This document shows, piece by piece, positions 35,177 to 44,607 of a DNA stretch of 56,253 bases. Position 1 is the stretch's first letter. Each line of letters begins with the position of its first letter. Source of the DNA: a bacterium. GTDB taxonomy: Bacteria; Latescibacterota; Latescibacteria; Latescibacterales; Latescibacteraceae. The notes below the pieces were generated by a model. That model was not told the DNA's origin and did not search any database. It was given only the letters and a program-made list of their open reading frames with translations. The DNA lies in NCBI GenBank assembly GCA_021372535.1, contig JAJFUH010000015.1, positions 1 through 56,253 on the forward strand, written 5' to 3'. A program made the translations under genes and the position numbers.

Positions 35177-35536
35177 AGTGTGCTCCATCTGGCAAAATTT
35201 ATCCGACCTACTCACAAAAATCAAATGGAACGCTGATTTTCGCGGATCGGGCGGATTTTCACGGATTTGTTTTTTATATATATATTTTTATATGCGAACT
35301 ATTGATAATTACTAATGCCAATATAAATAATATATTATTTGTTTTTATGTCTTTGTGGTGAAATATGTTAAATGAATAATCCTCATAACCATACATGATC
35401 ACAACGAAGGATGAAAATGTATTTTCATAAAAATATCGCGCTTTTCTCCTTATCTCCGTGCTCACCGTGCTGGCGCTTTGTCGCAGCAGGTCTCAGTGGT
35501 GACATTGTTTATGAGTATTTTCCGAAATAATCCGGA
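35177..35536. repeat. Intergenic region holding dispersed AT-rich repeat (copy B)
   Basis: Bases 35226-35393 read ATTTTCGCGGATCGGGCGGA, then TTTCACGGATTTGTTTTTTA, and end with GTCTTTGTGGTGAAATATGT and GAATAATCC. They align by eye with copy C at 53664-53812 (CACGGATTTTCGCTGATTTG at one end; GGTGAATTATTTATGAATAA at the other). The unit is about 150 bp. No gene is seen in the rest of the gap. Confidence 0.5.
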
Positions 35537-36853
35537 TTATGTGAACAACGCGGACGTTTTTGCCTCCCTGGCTTTTTCCACATCGACAAAGGAGAGTATG
35601 ATAATGCCCAGGGCGAAAAAAACCACGAGAGAAATAATAGCGTTGCGGGAAGACCCACTCATGATATTGATCACCGCAAACACCGCAGGCCCCCAGATCG
35701 AGGAAAACTTGCTGAAAACCGAATAAAAGCCATAAAACTCGGCAGATGCCTGTTTCGGTATCATCGAGCCATATAATGATCGGCTCAGCGACTGGGAGCC
35801 GCCCATCGTAAGCCCGACAAGAATTCCGAGTATGAAGAATTCCTTTGCGCTCGTAATAAAATATGCATATACAACGACAAAGGCCCATATGAGAAGGGTG
35901 AGCATGAGCGCCTTTTTTGCCGTTGTTTTTTCCGCGAGCCTGCTGAAAATGAGGGCGCCGAAAAATGCGATGAACTGGATAATGAGAAGAGTAGCCATGA
36001 GCACCCACGAGGGAAGTTTCAGCTCGCTCGTGCCATAAATGGTAGACATGCTGATCACCGTCTGGATACCGTCGTTATATATCATGAAGGCGATGAGAAA
36101 AAGGAGAAGATGCTTGAATTTCCGGACTTTTTTTGCCGTCGCAACCGTGCGGGACAAGCCTATTTTCGCATAAGCCAGAACCGGAGGCAGCGAACGGTAT
36201 GTTTCGGGAAACCGTTCAACGGCCTCCATTTCCTTCAGCCTGATAAATGTGATAATCGAAAAGCCTGCCCACCACAAACCAGCCGTGGCGATTGCGATAC
36301 GGGCAGCGAGCGACTCGCTGATACCAATCCTGTCATGCCCGGCGATAAGAGCGAGCGAAAGGGCAAACTGCAGCCCTCCACCGACATAACCGTAGGCGAA
36401 TCCTTTCCCAGAAACCCGGTCTATCGTGTCCTCGGAAGCGATTTGCGGAAGAAAGGCATCGTAAAACACGTTTCCGCCAACAAATCCGATCTGGGCGATC
36501 ATGAAAAAAATCATCGTTCTGACAACATCGCCCGAACCGCAGAAAAACAGGAGTATGGAAAAGAGGCTTCCCATATAGCAGAACACCATGAGGAATTTCT
36601 TTTTCGATGCGGAGAAATCGGAGATAGCCCCGAGAACCGGTGCGAAGATAAAAACCCAGAGCGCCGAAAAGCTCATCATGAAGCCCCACAGCGACTGGGA
36701 ATCATACCGCACTCCTAAAAATTCGTATCCTCCCTCCCCTACGACCACACCGGAGAAAAATATGGGGAGCACCGCAACGGCCACCGTCGTCACATAGGCG
36801 GAATTCGCCCAGTCGTACATAGCCCATCCGAAAATCTGTTTTTTATCGTTCAC
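35537..36853 (-). CDS. UMF1-family major facilitator transporter
   Basis: 438 residues with about 12 membrane helices. The N-terminal FGWAMYDWANSAYVTTV is diagnostic of the UMF1/Atg22-like branch. The TM2-TM3 loop APVLGAISDFSASKKK has the MFS signature acidic/basic pair. Substrate unknown for the family in bacteria. The ATG at 36853 overlaps the stop of the RNase HII-YraN gene by four bases (ATGA), so translation is coupled although the functions look unrelated. Confidence 0.88.
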   Translation of the reverse strand: MNDKKQIFGWAMYDWANSAYVTTVAVAVLPIFFSGVVVGEGGYEFLGVRYDSQSLWGFMMSFSALWVFIFAPVLGAISDFSASKKKFLMVFCYMGSLFSILLFFCGSGDVVRTMIFFMIAQIGFVGGNVFYDAFLPQIASEDTIDRVSGKGFAYGYVGGGLQFALSLALIAGHDRIGISESLAARIAIATAGLWWAGFSIITFIRLKEMEAVERFPETYRSLPPVLAYAKIGLSRTVATAKKVRKFKHLLLFLIAFMIYNDGIQTVISMSTIYGTSELKLPSWVLMATLLIIQFIAFFGALIFSRLAEKTTAKKALMLTLLIWAFVVVYAYFITSAKEFFILGILVGLTMGGSQSLSRSLYGSMIPKQASAEFYGFYSVFSKFSSIWGPAVFAVINIMSGSSRNAIISLVVFFALGIIILSFVDVEKAREAKTSALFT

Positions 36854-38184
36854 AGGTTCTCCGGGGCGTTAAACGCGTTTTCGATATGGACGATCTCACT
36901 GAGTTCCCCTTTCATCTGAAGGCCGATAACATCGAACCGGTAGGGACATCCGCCGAGATTGTGGGTCACGATATATTCGCTCGCGGCGCGGGCAATATGC
37001 CTGGTTTTTTCCGGGGTTACCCATGAGACGGGTTCGCCGAACACCGCCGTATTCGCCGTTTTCACTTCACAGAACACAACGGTCTCGTCATGCCGGGCGA
37101 CAATGTCGATTTCATACCCGCACCCATCGGCGCGCCAGTTACGGTCGAGAATCGCATATCCTTTGTGCATGAGAAACTCGCAGCCGGTCTTTTCACCGTG
37201 GGCGCCGGTATTGCGTGTTGTCTTTTTCAGTTTTGCCCGTCGGTCGCAGTATACTTTCCGGAGTATTTCGAGCTCGCTTTCCGGAATATGATCACGAATA
37301 CGGGCGATACCCTGCGCCGCGCGGTCGAACGATGCGCCTGTCATGGCCTTGAGCAGCCTTTTTTTCAGAATCGCAAAAACAGTACCCGGCGGCGCGGATT
37401 CCGGCACGATCCCGAACGAAAAACGGTGGATGTCGCATGGCCCGAGACGCCGTATCGCCTCGATATGGCTGCTGCATCCGTACCCTTTGTGACGGGCGAA
37501 ACCGTACCCGGGGAACATGCCATCCATATCGGCCATGATACGATCCCTGCTCACCTTGGCGATCACCGACGCCGCCGCAACGGACAGCGACAGCGCATCG
37601 CCGTCCACCACAGCGCGCTCCTCGCACGGCAGGCCCGGAGCCCTGTTCCCGTCCACGATCACGATATCCGGCCTGACATGGAGGTTTTCCACCGCAATGC
37701 GCATGGCCTTCATGGTCGCTTCGAGTATGCCGATTTCGTCGATCTCGTCGTTCTCCGCCATCCCGATACCCCACGCGACTGCCTGGGAAGTAATGCGTTC
37801 GAACATCTCCTCTCGATGTTTCGCCGTCATCTTCTTCGAGTCGTCGAGACCGAGCAGGCACACCCCATCCGGGAGAATGACCGCTCCGGCAACAACCGGC
37901 CCCGCAAGCGGCCCCCGTCCAGCCTCGTCAACACCGGCAATGAGCTTTTTACCCTCTGCCATGAGGCTTCGCTCGATGGCGAGAAGGCGCTCATGCTTCG
38001 CCCGCAGGTTGTTCTTACGGCTACGCTCGTTTTCGATTTTCCGTGCAAGGGCGCGGACACCGGCTCTTTTGTCGGATGAAAGGGCATCGATGACCGTATC
38101 GTCCGGCGTGGTTTCTTCAAGGAGCGCCCGTATCCGGGAAATGCTCATCCGGAAAAGGAGACGTTTGTCAGGAAAGGTGGGCAT
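36850..38184 (-). CDS. rnhB: RNase HII fused to YraN/UPF0102 nuclease-like domain
   Basis: 444 residues. Residues 1-75 are a basic helical N-terminal extension. RNase HII follows (about 79-265): GVDEAGRGPLAGPVVAGA with Asp86 and Glu87, VDGNRAPG with Asp178, and VSRDRIMADMD. RNase HII cuts RNA-DNA hybrids at single ribonucleotides. Residues 325-444 are a YraN domain, a PD-(D/E)xK-like fold: GEKTGCEFLMHKGYAILDRN, GYEIDIVARHDETVVFCEVK with Asp360, Glu373 and Lys375, all conserved. The two genes are adjacent in many genomes (rnhB-yraN); here they are one open frame with no stop or frameshift. YraN function is still unclear. Confidence 0.9.
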   Translation of the reverse strand: MPTFPDKRLLFRMSISRIRALLEETTPDDTVIDALSSDKRAGVRALARKIENERSRKNNLRAKHERLLAIERSLMAEGKKLIAGVDEAGRGPLAGPVVAGAVILPDGVCLLGLDDSKKMTAKHREEMFERITSQAVAWGIGMAENDEIDEIGILEATMKAMRIAVENLHVRPDIVIVDGNRAPGLPCEERAVVDGDALSLSVAAASVIAKVSRDRIMADMDGMFPGYGFARHKGYGCSSHIEAIRRLGPCDIHRFSFGIVPESAPPGTVFAILKKRLLKAMTGASFDRAAQGIARIRDHIPESELEILRKVYCDRRAKLKKTTRNTGAHGEKTGCEFLMHKGYAILDRNWRADGCGYEIDIVARHDETVVFCEVKTANTAVFGEPVSWVTPEKTRHIARAASEYIVTHNLGGCPYRFDVIGLQMKGELSEIVHIENAFNAPENL

Positions 38185-38222
38185 GGGAGATAATTATTTA
38201 TCCTGTAATAACTTTAAATAAT

Positions 38223-38323
38223 TGATCCCCCTCGGCTTCGCCGTATCACCCTTATAAAAGAAAGGGGGAACAGACCCATTTTCCCCCCTTTAAAAGGGGG
38301 GATGCCGAAGGCAGGGGGGATCA
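38223..38323. repeat. Palindromic C/G-tract intergenic element
   Basis: The ends TGATCCCCCTCGGCTTCG and GCCGAAGGCAGGGGGGATCA are near-perfect inverted repeats. Inside is a smaller palindrome, TTCCCCCCTTTAAAAGGGGG (38281-38300). It resembles MITE-like or mobile repeat elements of about 100 bp found between genes in many bacteria. It lies between the rnhB-yraN start and the amidohydrolase stop; the remainder of the 302-base gap is AT-rich and holds no gene I can support. Confidence 0.6.
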
Positions 38324-38486
38324 TATTCACATAATGGTTTGTAATATATCTAATAGCCGTTATTATAAAAACATATAGTGGTTATTCATGAATTGCCGCA
38401 ATAAAAACCATACATCCAGTTATGCTTTTTTTACACGAAATAACCGAATGAATATCGGGCTTACTGATAATTTTATGTTCGAACTG

Positions 38487-39857
38487 CTATTTATCTCCCG
38501 CCAGATAATCCACCGTCATGCTTGCCATTGCCCTGACACCGTAAATGAGGGCGTCCTCATCGACAAAAAACGTCGGCGAATGCCCCGTGATTATGATCTC
38601 CGGTGCAAGATCGGGCGGACGGGTGCCGAGAAATATGAACAGCCCCGGAACCTGCTCGGCGTAATAGGCAAAATCCTCACCGCCGGTGTGCGCCGCCGCG
38701 TTTTCGAGGTTCCCTTTCCCGACCACACGCTCGACCGAGGGGCGCATACGTTCCGCCAGCTCCGGGTTGTTATATGTGACCGGGAGGTCGCCGGTGATGG
38801 ATACCTCGGCAGTCGCACCGGCGCTCAGGGCAATATTTTCAGCCGTGCGGCGGATACGGTCGTGGATTTTCTTTTTCATGTCGGGATCGAGTGTGCGGAT
38901 CGTCCCGGTCATGGTCACCTCACCGGGAATGATGTTGCTCCGGATGCCGCCATGTATCGTGGCAACCGTAACAACAGCAGGGGCACAGGTCAGGTCGATC
39001 TGACGGCTCGTTATGGTCTGGAGCCCGAGGATAATCTGGGCGGCGGTTACCACGGGATCGACCCCATTCCAGGGATACGCGGCATGGGTCTGGCTTCCCC
39101 GTACAATTACAGAGAGACCGTTCACGCTCGCCATCGTTCCGCCGGGACGGTACGAAATGGTGCCTGTTTTCCCGCTGCCGTTCACGTGGAGGCCGAAAAT
39201 CACATCAGGCTTCGGATTTTCGAGCGCTCCCTCACGGATCATGAGCGAAGCTCCGCCATCTTCTCCGGAAGGAGAACCCTCTTCTGCGGGCTGGAAAATG
39301 AACTTCACCGTACCGGGGAGCTGGTCCCTGATCTCCGTGAGCACTTCCGCCACACCCATGAGCATCGCGGTATGGCAGTCATGTCCGCAGGCATGCATGA
39401 CGCCGACCTCCTGGCCGTTGTACGTGGTTCGCACCTTCGAAGCAAACGGAAGCCCCGTCTCCTCGGTAACCGGAAGCGCGTCCATGTCAGCACGTAAGGC
39501 GACAACCGGCCCCGGTTTCCCGCCCCTGAGCACACCGACAACACCCGTATGGGCCACATTTGTCCTCACTTCCAGACCGAGACTCTGAAGGTGGTCGGCG
39601 ACGAGCTTGGAAGTCCGGAACTCACGGTTACCGAGCTCGGGATGCTCGTGAATATCACGTCTCCAGGCAATGACACGGGCTTCGATCATCCGGGCAATCT
39701 CATCGACATCCTTTTCGAGCTTTACCTTTCCCGGTTTCGGCGCGGCGTATACCGGGAAAGATGAAAGAAGCATACAGGCGGCCGATAATACTATCAATAC
39801 CCGTCCGGGGCAGGTGAATCGAGGAAGGCGAAAAAACGGCGAAAGCTGTCGGGTCAT
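38487..39857 (-). CDS. Exported M20-family amidohydrolase (N-acyl-amino-acid amidohydrolase-like)
   Basis: 456 residues from ATG 39857, behind AAAGGA; the nine codons upstream are not needed. A signal peptide (VLIVLSAACMLLSSFPVYAA) shows export, unlike most members. The two-metal peptidase core has VALRADMDALPV, the HACGHDCHTAML metal-ligand loop, FQPAEEG with catalytic Glu, and HTGGEDFAYYAEQVPGLF. The lid domain contains GSQTHAAYPWNGVDP. It probably hydrolyses an N-acyl or N-blocked amino acid or peptide in the periplasm. Substrate cannot be assigned. Upstream intergenic 39858-40025 shows nothing else. Confidence 0.9.
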   Translation of the reverse strand: MTRQLSPFFRLPRFTCPGRVLIVLSAACMLLSSFPVYAAPKPGKVKLEKDVDEIARMIEARVIAWRRDIHEHPELGNREFRTSKLVADHLQSLGLEVRTNVAHTGVVGVLRGGKPGPVVALRADMDALPVTEETGLPFASKVRTTYNGQEVGVMHACGHDCHTAMLMGVAEVLTEIRDQLPGTVKFIFQPAEEGSPSGEDGGASLMIREGALENPKPDVIFGLHVNGSGKTGTISYRPGGTMASVNGLSVIVRGSQTHAAYPWNGVDPVVTAAQIILGLQTITSRQIDLTCAPAVVTVATIHGGIRSNIIPGEVTMTGTIRTLDPDMKKKIHDRIRRTAENIALSAGATAEVSITGDLPVTYNNPELAERMRPSVERVVGKGNLENAAAHTGGEDFAYYAEQVPGLFIFLGTRPPDLAPEIIITGHSPTFFVDEDALIYGVRAMASMTVDYLAGDK

Positions 39858-40025
39858 CACTGAATCCTTTCGGTTGTAACGCACGAGTACATTAGGTCAA
39901 ATGAATAGAAAAACGTATGGTCATTCTCACATGCAGTACGAACTATAACGCTCTTACTTTTCAAGGGCAAGTCAATTCGGCAGCATTTCACAACGATAAA
40001 TCAACCGGTCATGCCGAAAGTATCA

Positions 40026-41441
40026 TCACATGCATTGTTTCCGCAGCTTTTCAAAACCATCCGACACAAACCTGTCATCGAATGCTTTCATCCCGTTTTC
40101 AAGCTGTTTATTCGCGAGAGTAATCAGCTCTCTGAATTCGGAATATCCTCTTTCGCCTTCGCTCCAGAAATCGACCGCCCGCAGCGTATTGTTGTGGAGA
40201 ACCGGATCGCTGTCCTCCCGTATCATGCCGGCTTTAACCGCCCGATGAAATTCCACCGTGCCGGGAACGGGGCTGAACAGCGCCGGCTTGACCGTAATCC
40301 CCGACCTGAGAATGAACTCGGCGGTATCGAGCACCTCCTCCACCGTCTGTCCGGGCAGCCCTGCCAGCATGTACGAACCCACTTCCCGGGCGGAATACCC
40401 GGCGTTGAAAAGAGCATCCACTGCCCCGGAAAACTCATCCCTGGTGACTTTTCCCGAAAAATCACCGGCACGCTCGCACGATGCCGTCTCGAGGCTCAGC
40501 CGGACAGTGGTCACTCCCGCCTTTTTCATGAGACCTGCCAGTTGCGGGGTAATTTCGCGGACATGAAGCCCGTTGGGTGTATGGAGACGGGCAGGCGATC
40601 TGTCAGACGCCAGCTCCTCGAACATCGGCATGGCATACCGCTGCGCATCGATCAGGAGGGCATCGTCGCAGAACGCGATATCACGGGCGCCCCGCTCTGC
40701 AAGGGCATGGATTTCGGACACAGCATGCGAAGGACGCCGCCGCTCGAAGCCATCGAAGAGAATATGCGATGCGCACACCGTACACCGCATGGGACATCCG
40801 TGGGCGGTCATGGTCACCGCGGCAGGAAGGCTGCCGTACAGGCCCCAGAGCGGTTCGGGCCATTCGTCAAATGTATCGGGAACAACCGGCCCGTCACCCC
40901 TTTTCCCGCCTGTCGACTCGACAGCTTCGATAATACTGGACGGCCGGGATTCGACGATAACCGCATCGGCGCCGCTCTTCGCCCGGGCATGATTAGTGCA
41001 GAGCGATGCATAGATGCCGCCGAGGAGAACGGGAACGCCCGGAAACAGGTCATGGATAACCGATATTGCCTCGAAAGCGCCGTGATACCAGTAGGTCATC
41101 ACGCAGGTGACAAGCACGACATCGGGCCGCGGCCCACCGGATACAAGCGCCCGAAACTGCTCCACGGGGATGCCATACCGGCAGAAGTAACGCGGCACAT
41201 GACCGAGACAGGCCGGTTTCCCGATGACCTCACGGCGGAACTTGCCGGTTCCGTATTTCCGCCGCTGACCCTGAATATCATGGCCATGGACATCCTGAAA
41301 ACGATCCATGCAGTCGACAAGACGGACATCGTGCCCGCGCTCCTTGAGAAACGAGCCGGCATAGAGCAGCCCGAGCGGCCTGATCCAGAAATCGTAGGCC
41401 GAAAAATCGGTGATCCAGGGATTGATGAGGAGGATGTTCAT
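40026..41441 (-). CDS. B12-binding-domain radical SAM protein
   Basis: 471 residues. The N-terminal about 190 residues have the look of a cobalamin-binding domain (LLINPWITDFSAYDFWIRPLG, LVTCVMTYWYHGAFEAI, VLLGGIYASL), although the classical D-x-H-x-x-G is not obvious. The radical SAM motif is CPMRCTVC in TMTAHGCPMRCTVCASH; ISFCDDALL-like DIAFCDDALL follows. Members use SAM and often B12 for C-methylation or other radical chemistry; the target is unknown. It borders the restriction-modification pair on the other strand. The 482-codon plus-strand frame opposite it is a codon-structure shadow. Confidence 0.85.
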   Translation of the reverse strand: MNILLINPWITDFSAYDFWIRPLGLLYAGSFLKERGHDVRLVDCMDRFQDVHGHDIQGQRRKYGTGKFRREVIGKPACLGHVPRYFCRYGIPVEQFRALVSGGPRPDVVLVTCVMTYWYHGAFEAISVIHDLFPGVPVLLGGIYASLCTNHARAKSGADAVIVESRPSSIIEAVESTGGKRGDGPVVPDTFDEWPEPLWGLYGSLPAAVTMTAHGCPMRCTVCASHILFDGFERRRPSHAVSEIHALAERGARDIAFCDDALLIDAQRYAMPMFEELASDRSPARLHTPNGLHVREITPQLAGLMKKAGVTTVRLSLETASCERAGDFSGKVTRDEFSGAVDALFNAGYSAREVGSYMLAGLPGQTVEEVLDTAEFILRSGITVKPALFSPVPGTVEFHRAVKAGMIREDSDPVLHNNTLRAVDFWSEGERGYSEFRELITLANKQLENGMKAFDDRFVSDGFEKLRKQCM

Positions 41442-41577
41442 GGGATTGTACTTCCCTGACAGTTGAATTCAACTACTGGTTACAACTACTATCCAGAAAA
41501 ACATTGTAGCGATAAAAAAAATATGTTATTATTTCTCATAGGAAGACATAATTTATCTTTAAGGGAGCGACAATATA

Positions 41578-42447
41578 ATGAAATCTTTCACAAATATATA
41601 CTTGGGTGACTCCGGAGAAGTATTAAAAAATATCGAAGATAATTCTGTGGATTTGATTTTTACTTCGCCGCCTTATGCTGATCGCCGCAAAAAAACATAT
41701 GGCGGGGTACATCCTGACAAATATGTTGAATGGTTTTTACCAATTTCAAAAGAATTATTGAGAGTTTTAAAAACAACCGGTACTTTTATACTGAACATAA
41801 AAGAACGTGTATATAACGGTGAGAGACATACCTATGTAATTGAGTTAATTATGGAGATGAGAAGACAGGGATGGTTATGGACAGAAGAATATATGTGGCA
41901 CAAAAAAAATTGCTACCCGGGAAAATGGCCTAACCGATTTAGAGATTCATGGGAGCGATTACTGCAATTTAATAAGAATAAAAAATTTAAAATGTATCAA
42001 GACCGGGTAATGGTACCAATTGGTGACTGGGCGGATAATCGTTTAAAGAATCTGAGCAATACGGATAAAGTTAGAGATAATTCAAGAGTCGGCAGTGGAT
42101 TCGGGAAAAATATATCAAATTGGATAAACCGTTCAATGGTATATCCCACCAATGTTCTTTATCTGGCAACCGAATGTAACAATAAAAAACACAGTGCCGC
42201 CTTTCCGGACGCATTACCGGAATGGTTTATCAAGTTATTTACAAATGAATATGATACCGTTTTAGACCCTTTCATGGGTTCCGGTACAACAATATTTGTC
42301 GCACGAAACATGGGTAGAAATGCCATTGGTATTGAAATTGTACCGGAATATTTTAAAATAGTAAAAAACAAAGTGGAAATAAATAAACCATTATTGTTTG
42401 AAGAAAAGGTAATATATGAATCAGGTTCTGTTGGAAGAAATTATTGA
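41578..42447 (+). CDS. Type II DNA methyltransferase (SPPY class, probable N4-cytosine)
   Basis: 289 residues. Catalytic motif IV FTSPPYADR (TSPPY at 29-33) precedes SAM-binding motif I DPFMGSGTTIF (230-240), the beta-class order. SPPY favours N4-methylcytosine; N6-adenine is less likely. It modifies the host recognition site and protects it from the overlapping endonuclease gene. Codons are AT-rich and Lys/Asn-heavy, unlike the neighbours. The ATG at 41578 has AAGGGAGC upstream. The last 32 bases overlap the start of the next gene. Confidence 0.9.
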   Translation: MKSFTNIYLGDSGEVLKNIEDNSVDLIFTSPPYADRRKKTYGGVHPDKYVEWFLPISKELLRVLKTTGTFILNIKERVYNGERHTYVIELIMEMRRQGWLWTEEYMWHKKNCYPGKWPNRFRDSWERLLQFNKNKKFKMYQDRVMVPIGDWADNRLKNLSNTDKVRDNSRVGSGFGKNISNWINRSMVYPTNVLYLATECNNKKHSAAFPDALPEWFIKLFTNEYDTVLDPFMGSGTTIFVARNMGRNAIGIEIVPEYFKIVKNKVEINKPLLFEEKVIYESGSVGRNY

Positions 42448-43144
42448 ATATGTTGAACATAATATTGGGTCATTTCATTCAAAACGTTTACAGAGTCTTG
42501 AAAATTTGAAGCTTGATAAAATTCTCAAGCGTAAAAATCCTTATTTATTCAAGGCAAAAAATATTTTAACCGCTCAAGATTTTGTTAAAACACTTTTGGA
42601 TGCACATTTATCATCTCAAGAAGAAACGATTTTTGGAGATTTTCTTGAAGGTTTGGCAATTTTTATTAATGAAAAAGCTTATGGCGGCCATAAATCGTCC
42701 GCTGAAGGTATTGATCTGGAATTTGAAAAAGAAGGAATATGGTACATTTTATCAATAAAATCAGGACCCAATTGGGGTAATAGTAGCCAAATAAGAAAAA
42801 TGATAGATAATTTTAAAAAGGCAAAAAAGATTTTAAGGTCAAGTAACTCGAAAATCAATGTTAACTCAATAAATGGCTGCTGTTACGGAAGAGATAACAA
42901 ACCTGATAAGGGTGAATATTTTAAATTGTGCGGACAGAGGTTCTGGTCATTTATCTCCGACAATGATAATTTATATACTGATATTATCGAACCTCTCGGA
43001 CATAAAGCAAAAAGAAAAAACGAAGAATTTATAGAAGCTTATGCTCAAATTTTGAATAATTTTACTCAAGAATTTATTCAAAAATACTGTGATCGAGGAA
43101 AGATAAACTGGAAAAAATTAGTTCAATTTAATTCTGAAATATAG
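42416..43144 (+). CDS. Type II restriction endonuclease, PmeII-family-like
   Basis: 242 residues overlapping the methyltransferase stop, the usual layout of compact type II systems. Likely PD-(D/E)xK fold: Glu78 in FLEGLAIF, Asp100 in AEGIDLEF, and Ser113-x-Lys115 in ILSIKSGPNWGNSSQI. The conserved block NPYLFKAKNILTAQDFVKT plus LDAHLSSQEETIFGDFLE is one I associate with the PmeII family, from memory and untested. The recognition sequence is not inferable. The gene is very AT-rich, like its partner. No controller (C) gene is visible; translation overlap alone would couple the two. Confidence 0.8.
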   Translation: MNQVLLEEIIEYVEHNIGSFHSKRLQSLENLKLDKILKRKNPYLFKAKNILTAQDFVKTLLDAHLSSQEETIFGDFLEGLAIFINEKAYGGHKSSAEGIDLEFEKEGIWYILSIKSGPNWGNSSQIRKMIDNFKKAKKILRSSNSKINVNSINGCCYGRDNKPDKGEYFKLCGQRFWSFISDNDNLYTDIIEPLGHKAKRKNEEFIEAYAQILNNFTQEFIQKYCDRGKINWKKLVQFNSEI

Positions 43145-43234
43145 TATGATATTAAATTATCCAAGGTATATTATGTATTGATAATTAATCAAATATTAAT
43201 CTTTTCACACCAATACATACAGCTTTCTTCCCTT

Positions 43235-44455
43235 TTAAAAGTTTTTCTCATCATTGTTCGATAATCCTTCCCTTTTTGCATCCTTTTTTTTATTGCTATC
43301 TTTTGAATTCTTTATCAGCGACGCCCTCGTGATCGCCCCTTTTCCGAACCGCCCCCGTATATCGGCGAGCAGCTTCTCGACCTTTTCCTTCCGCTCCGAT
43401 CCATGGTCAAAGAGCGAGGTCTGCGCCTCGAACTCGAACCCGGAGACCGACACGCCGATGAGCCGAACCTTTTTCCCTTTAAGATTCTCCTTTCGGAACA
43501 GGTCGCGCGCCTCACGGTAGATATCCTCGCCGGATACGATCGAGCGGTCGAGCGTCCGCGAGCGGGTCACCGTCCTGAATGTTTCGTCGCGGAGTTTGAG
43601 AGTGATGTGGTTCCCCTTCCGCTCTTTCGCAAGGAGCCGCGAGGCAACCTTGTCGCTGAGGGCGAGAAGTGTCCGCTCGACTTCGGCAGTGTCCGCGGTA
43701 TCGATATCGAACGTGTACTCGGCGCCGACCTGTTTGCGGTCGCTTTCGGGGCTGACCGTACGCTCGTCGATCCCGTGCGCGAGATTGTGAAGGTGACAGC
43801 CGAGCTTTCCGAACATGCGATCGAGTTCATCGACCGGATAATCGCCGATATCGCCGATGGTGGTGAGGCCGAGCTTTTCGAGGGTTTTCCAGGTCGCCTT
43901 GCCGACTCCCCACATTTTACGGGCATCGAGGGGACGGAGAAAATCGAGCACCTCGTCATCGTTGACTACGACGAAGCCGTCCGGTTTTTCGAGGTCCGAG
44001 GCGATTTTCGCAACGAACTTGGTCGGTGCGATGCCGACAGAGGCGACGAGACCGGTATCTTCGAGGATGCGGCGTTTGATGGCGCGGCCTATCTCAACGC
44101 TCGTTCCGAAAAGACGGTGCGACCCGGAAACATCGAGAAACGCCTCATCGAGGCTCAGCGGCTCGACAAGCGGGGTGTAATGGAGAAAAATCGCCCGTAT
44201 CTTCTCGGACTCCTCGACATACCGGTACCCGTGGGGTTTCAGATAGACGCCGTGGGGACATTTACGGTAGGCCTGGCTGATGGGCATCGCAGAGTGGACG
44301 CCGAATACACGCGCCTCGTAGGAACAGGCGGACACGACGCCGCGTGTTCCGGGAAGCGCGCCGACAATGACCGGTTTCCCGGCAAGGTCGGGATTGTCCT
44401 TGACCTCTACGGCTGCAAAAAAGCAGTCCATATCGACATGGATGATATCAGGCAT
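43235..44455 (-). CDS. dinB: DNA polymerase IV (DinB, Y-family)
   Basis: 406 residues. Error-prone translesion polymerase used at stalled forks. Catalytic carboxylates are in place: Asp8 in HVDMDCFFAAVE and Asp103-Glu104 in LSLDEAFLDVSG, plus SYEARVFGVHSAMP and the TKFVAKIASDLEKPDG helix. The little-finger domain ends around residue 350. The charged tail (KNSKDSNKKKDAKREGLSNN) is extended and does not end in a clear beta-clamp-binding motif; an internal QTSLFDHG (about residue 349) is a good clamp-box candidate (QxSLF). It is convergent with the restriction-modification pair. Confidence 0.95.
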   Translation of the reverse strand: MPDIIHVDMDCFFAAVEVKDNPDLAGKPVIVGALPGTRGVVSACSYEARVFGVHSAMPISQAYRKCPHGVYLKPHGYRYVEESEKIRAIFLHYTPLVEPLSLDEAFLDVSGSHRLFGTSVEIGRAIKRRILEDTGLVASVGIAPTKFVAKIASDLEKPDGFVVVNDDEVLDFLRPLDARKMWGVGKATWKTLEKLGLTTIGDIGDYPVDELDRMFGKLGCHLHNLAHGIDERTVSPESDRKQVGAEYTFDIDTADTAEVERTLLALSDKVASRLLAKERKGNHITLKLRDETFRTVTRSRTLDRSIVSGEDIYREARDLFRKENLKGKKVRLIGVSVSGFEFEAQTSLFDHGSERKEKVEKLLADIRGRFGKGAITRASLIKNSKDSNKKKDAKREGLSNNDEKNF

Positions 44456-44607
44456 TGAAACCTCGCTGAATATCGAGAGTATCGGATATCAGACTCACCG
44501 GGAATGCTCACGTGGCGGTCGAAAACCCGGATACATCACAGCAGAAACGTGTTCTCACAGACGGCATGTAAAATACAGCCACACCCGGCGCGCTTCAAAA
44601 CACGCTT

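Noticed and set aside
38388-39497. A 369-codon plus-strand frame opposite the M20 amidohydrolase
   Set aside because: Antisense to a gene with intact catalytic motifs; its His/Arg-rich, repetitive composition is that of an antisense shadow.
40011-41459. A 482-codon plus-strand frame opposite the B12-binding radical SAM gene
   Set aside because: It is antisense across the full length of a gene with clear radical SAM motifs, has no ribosome site or family resemblance, and is a typical shadow in GC-biased codons.
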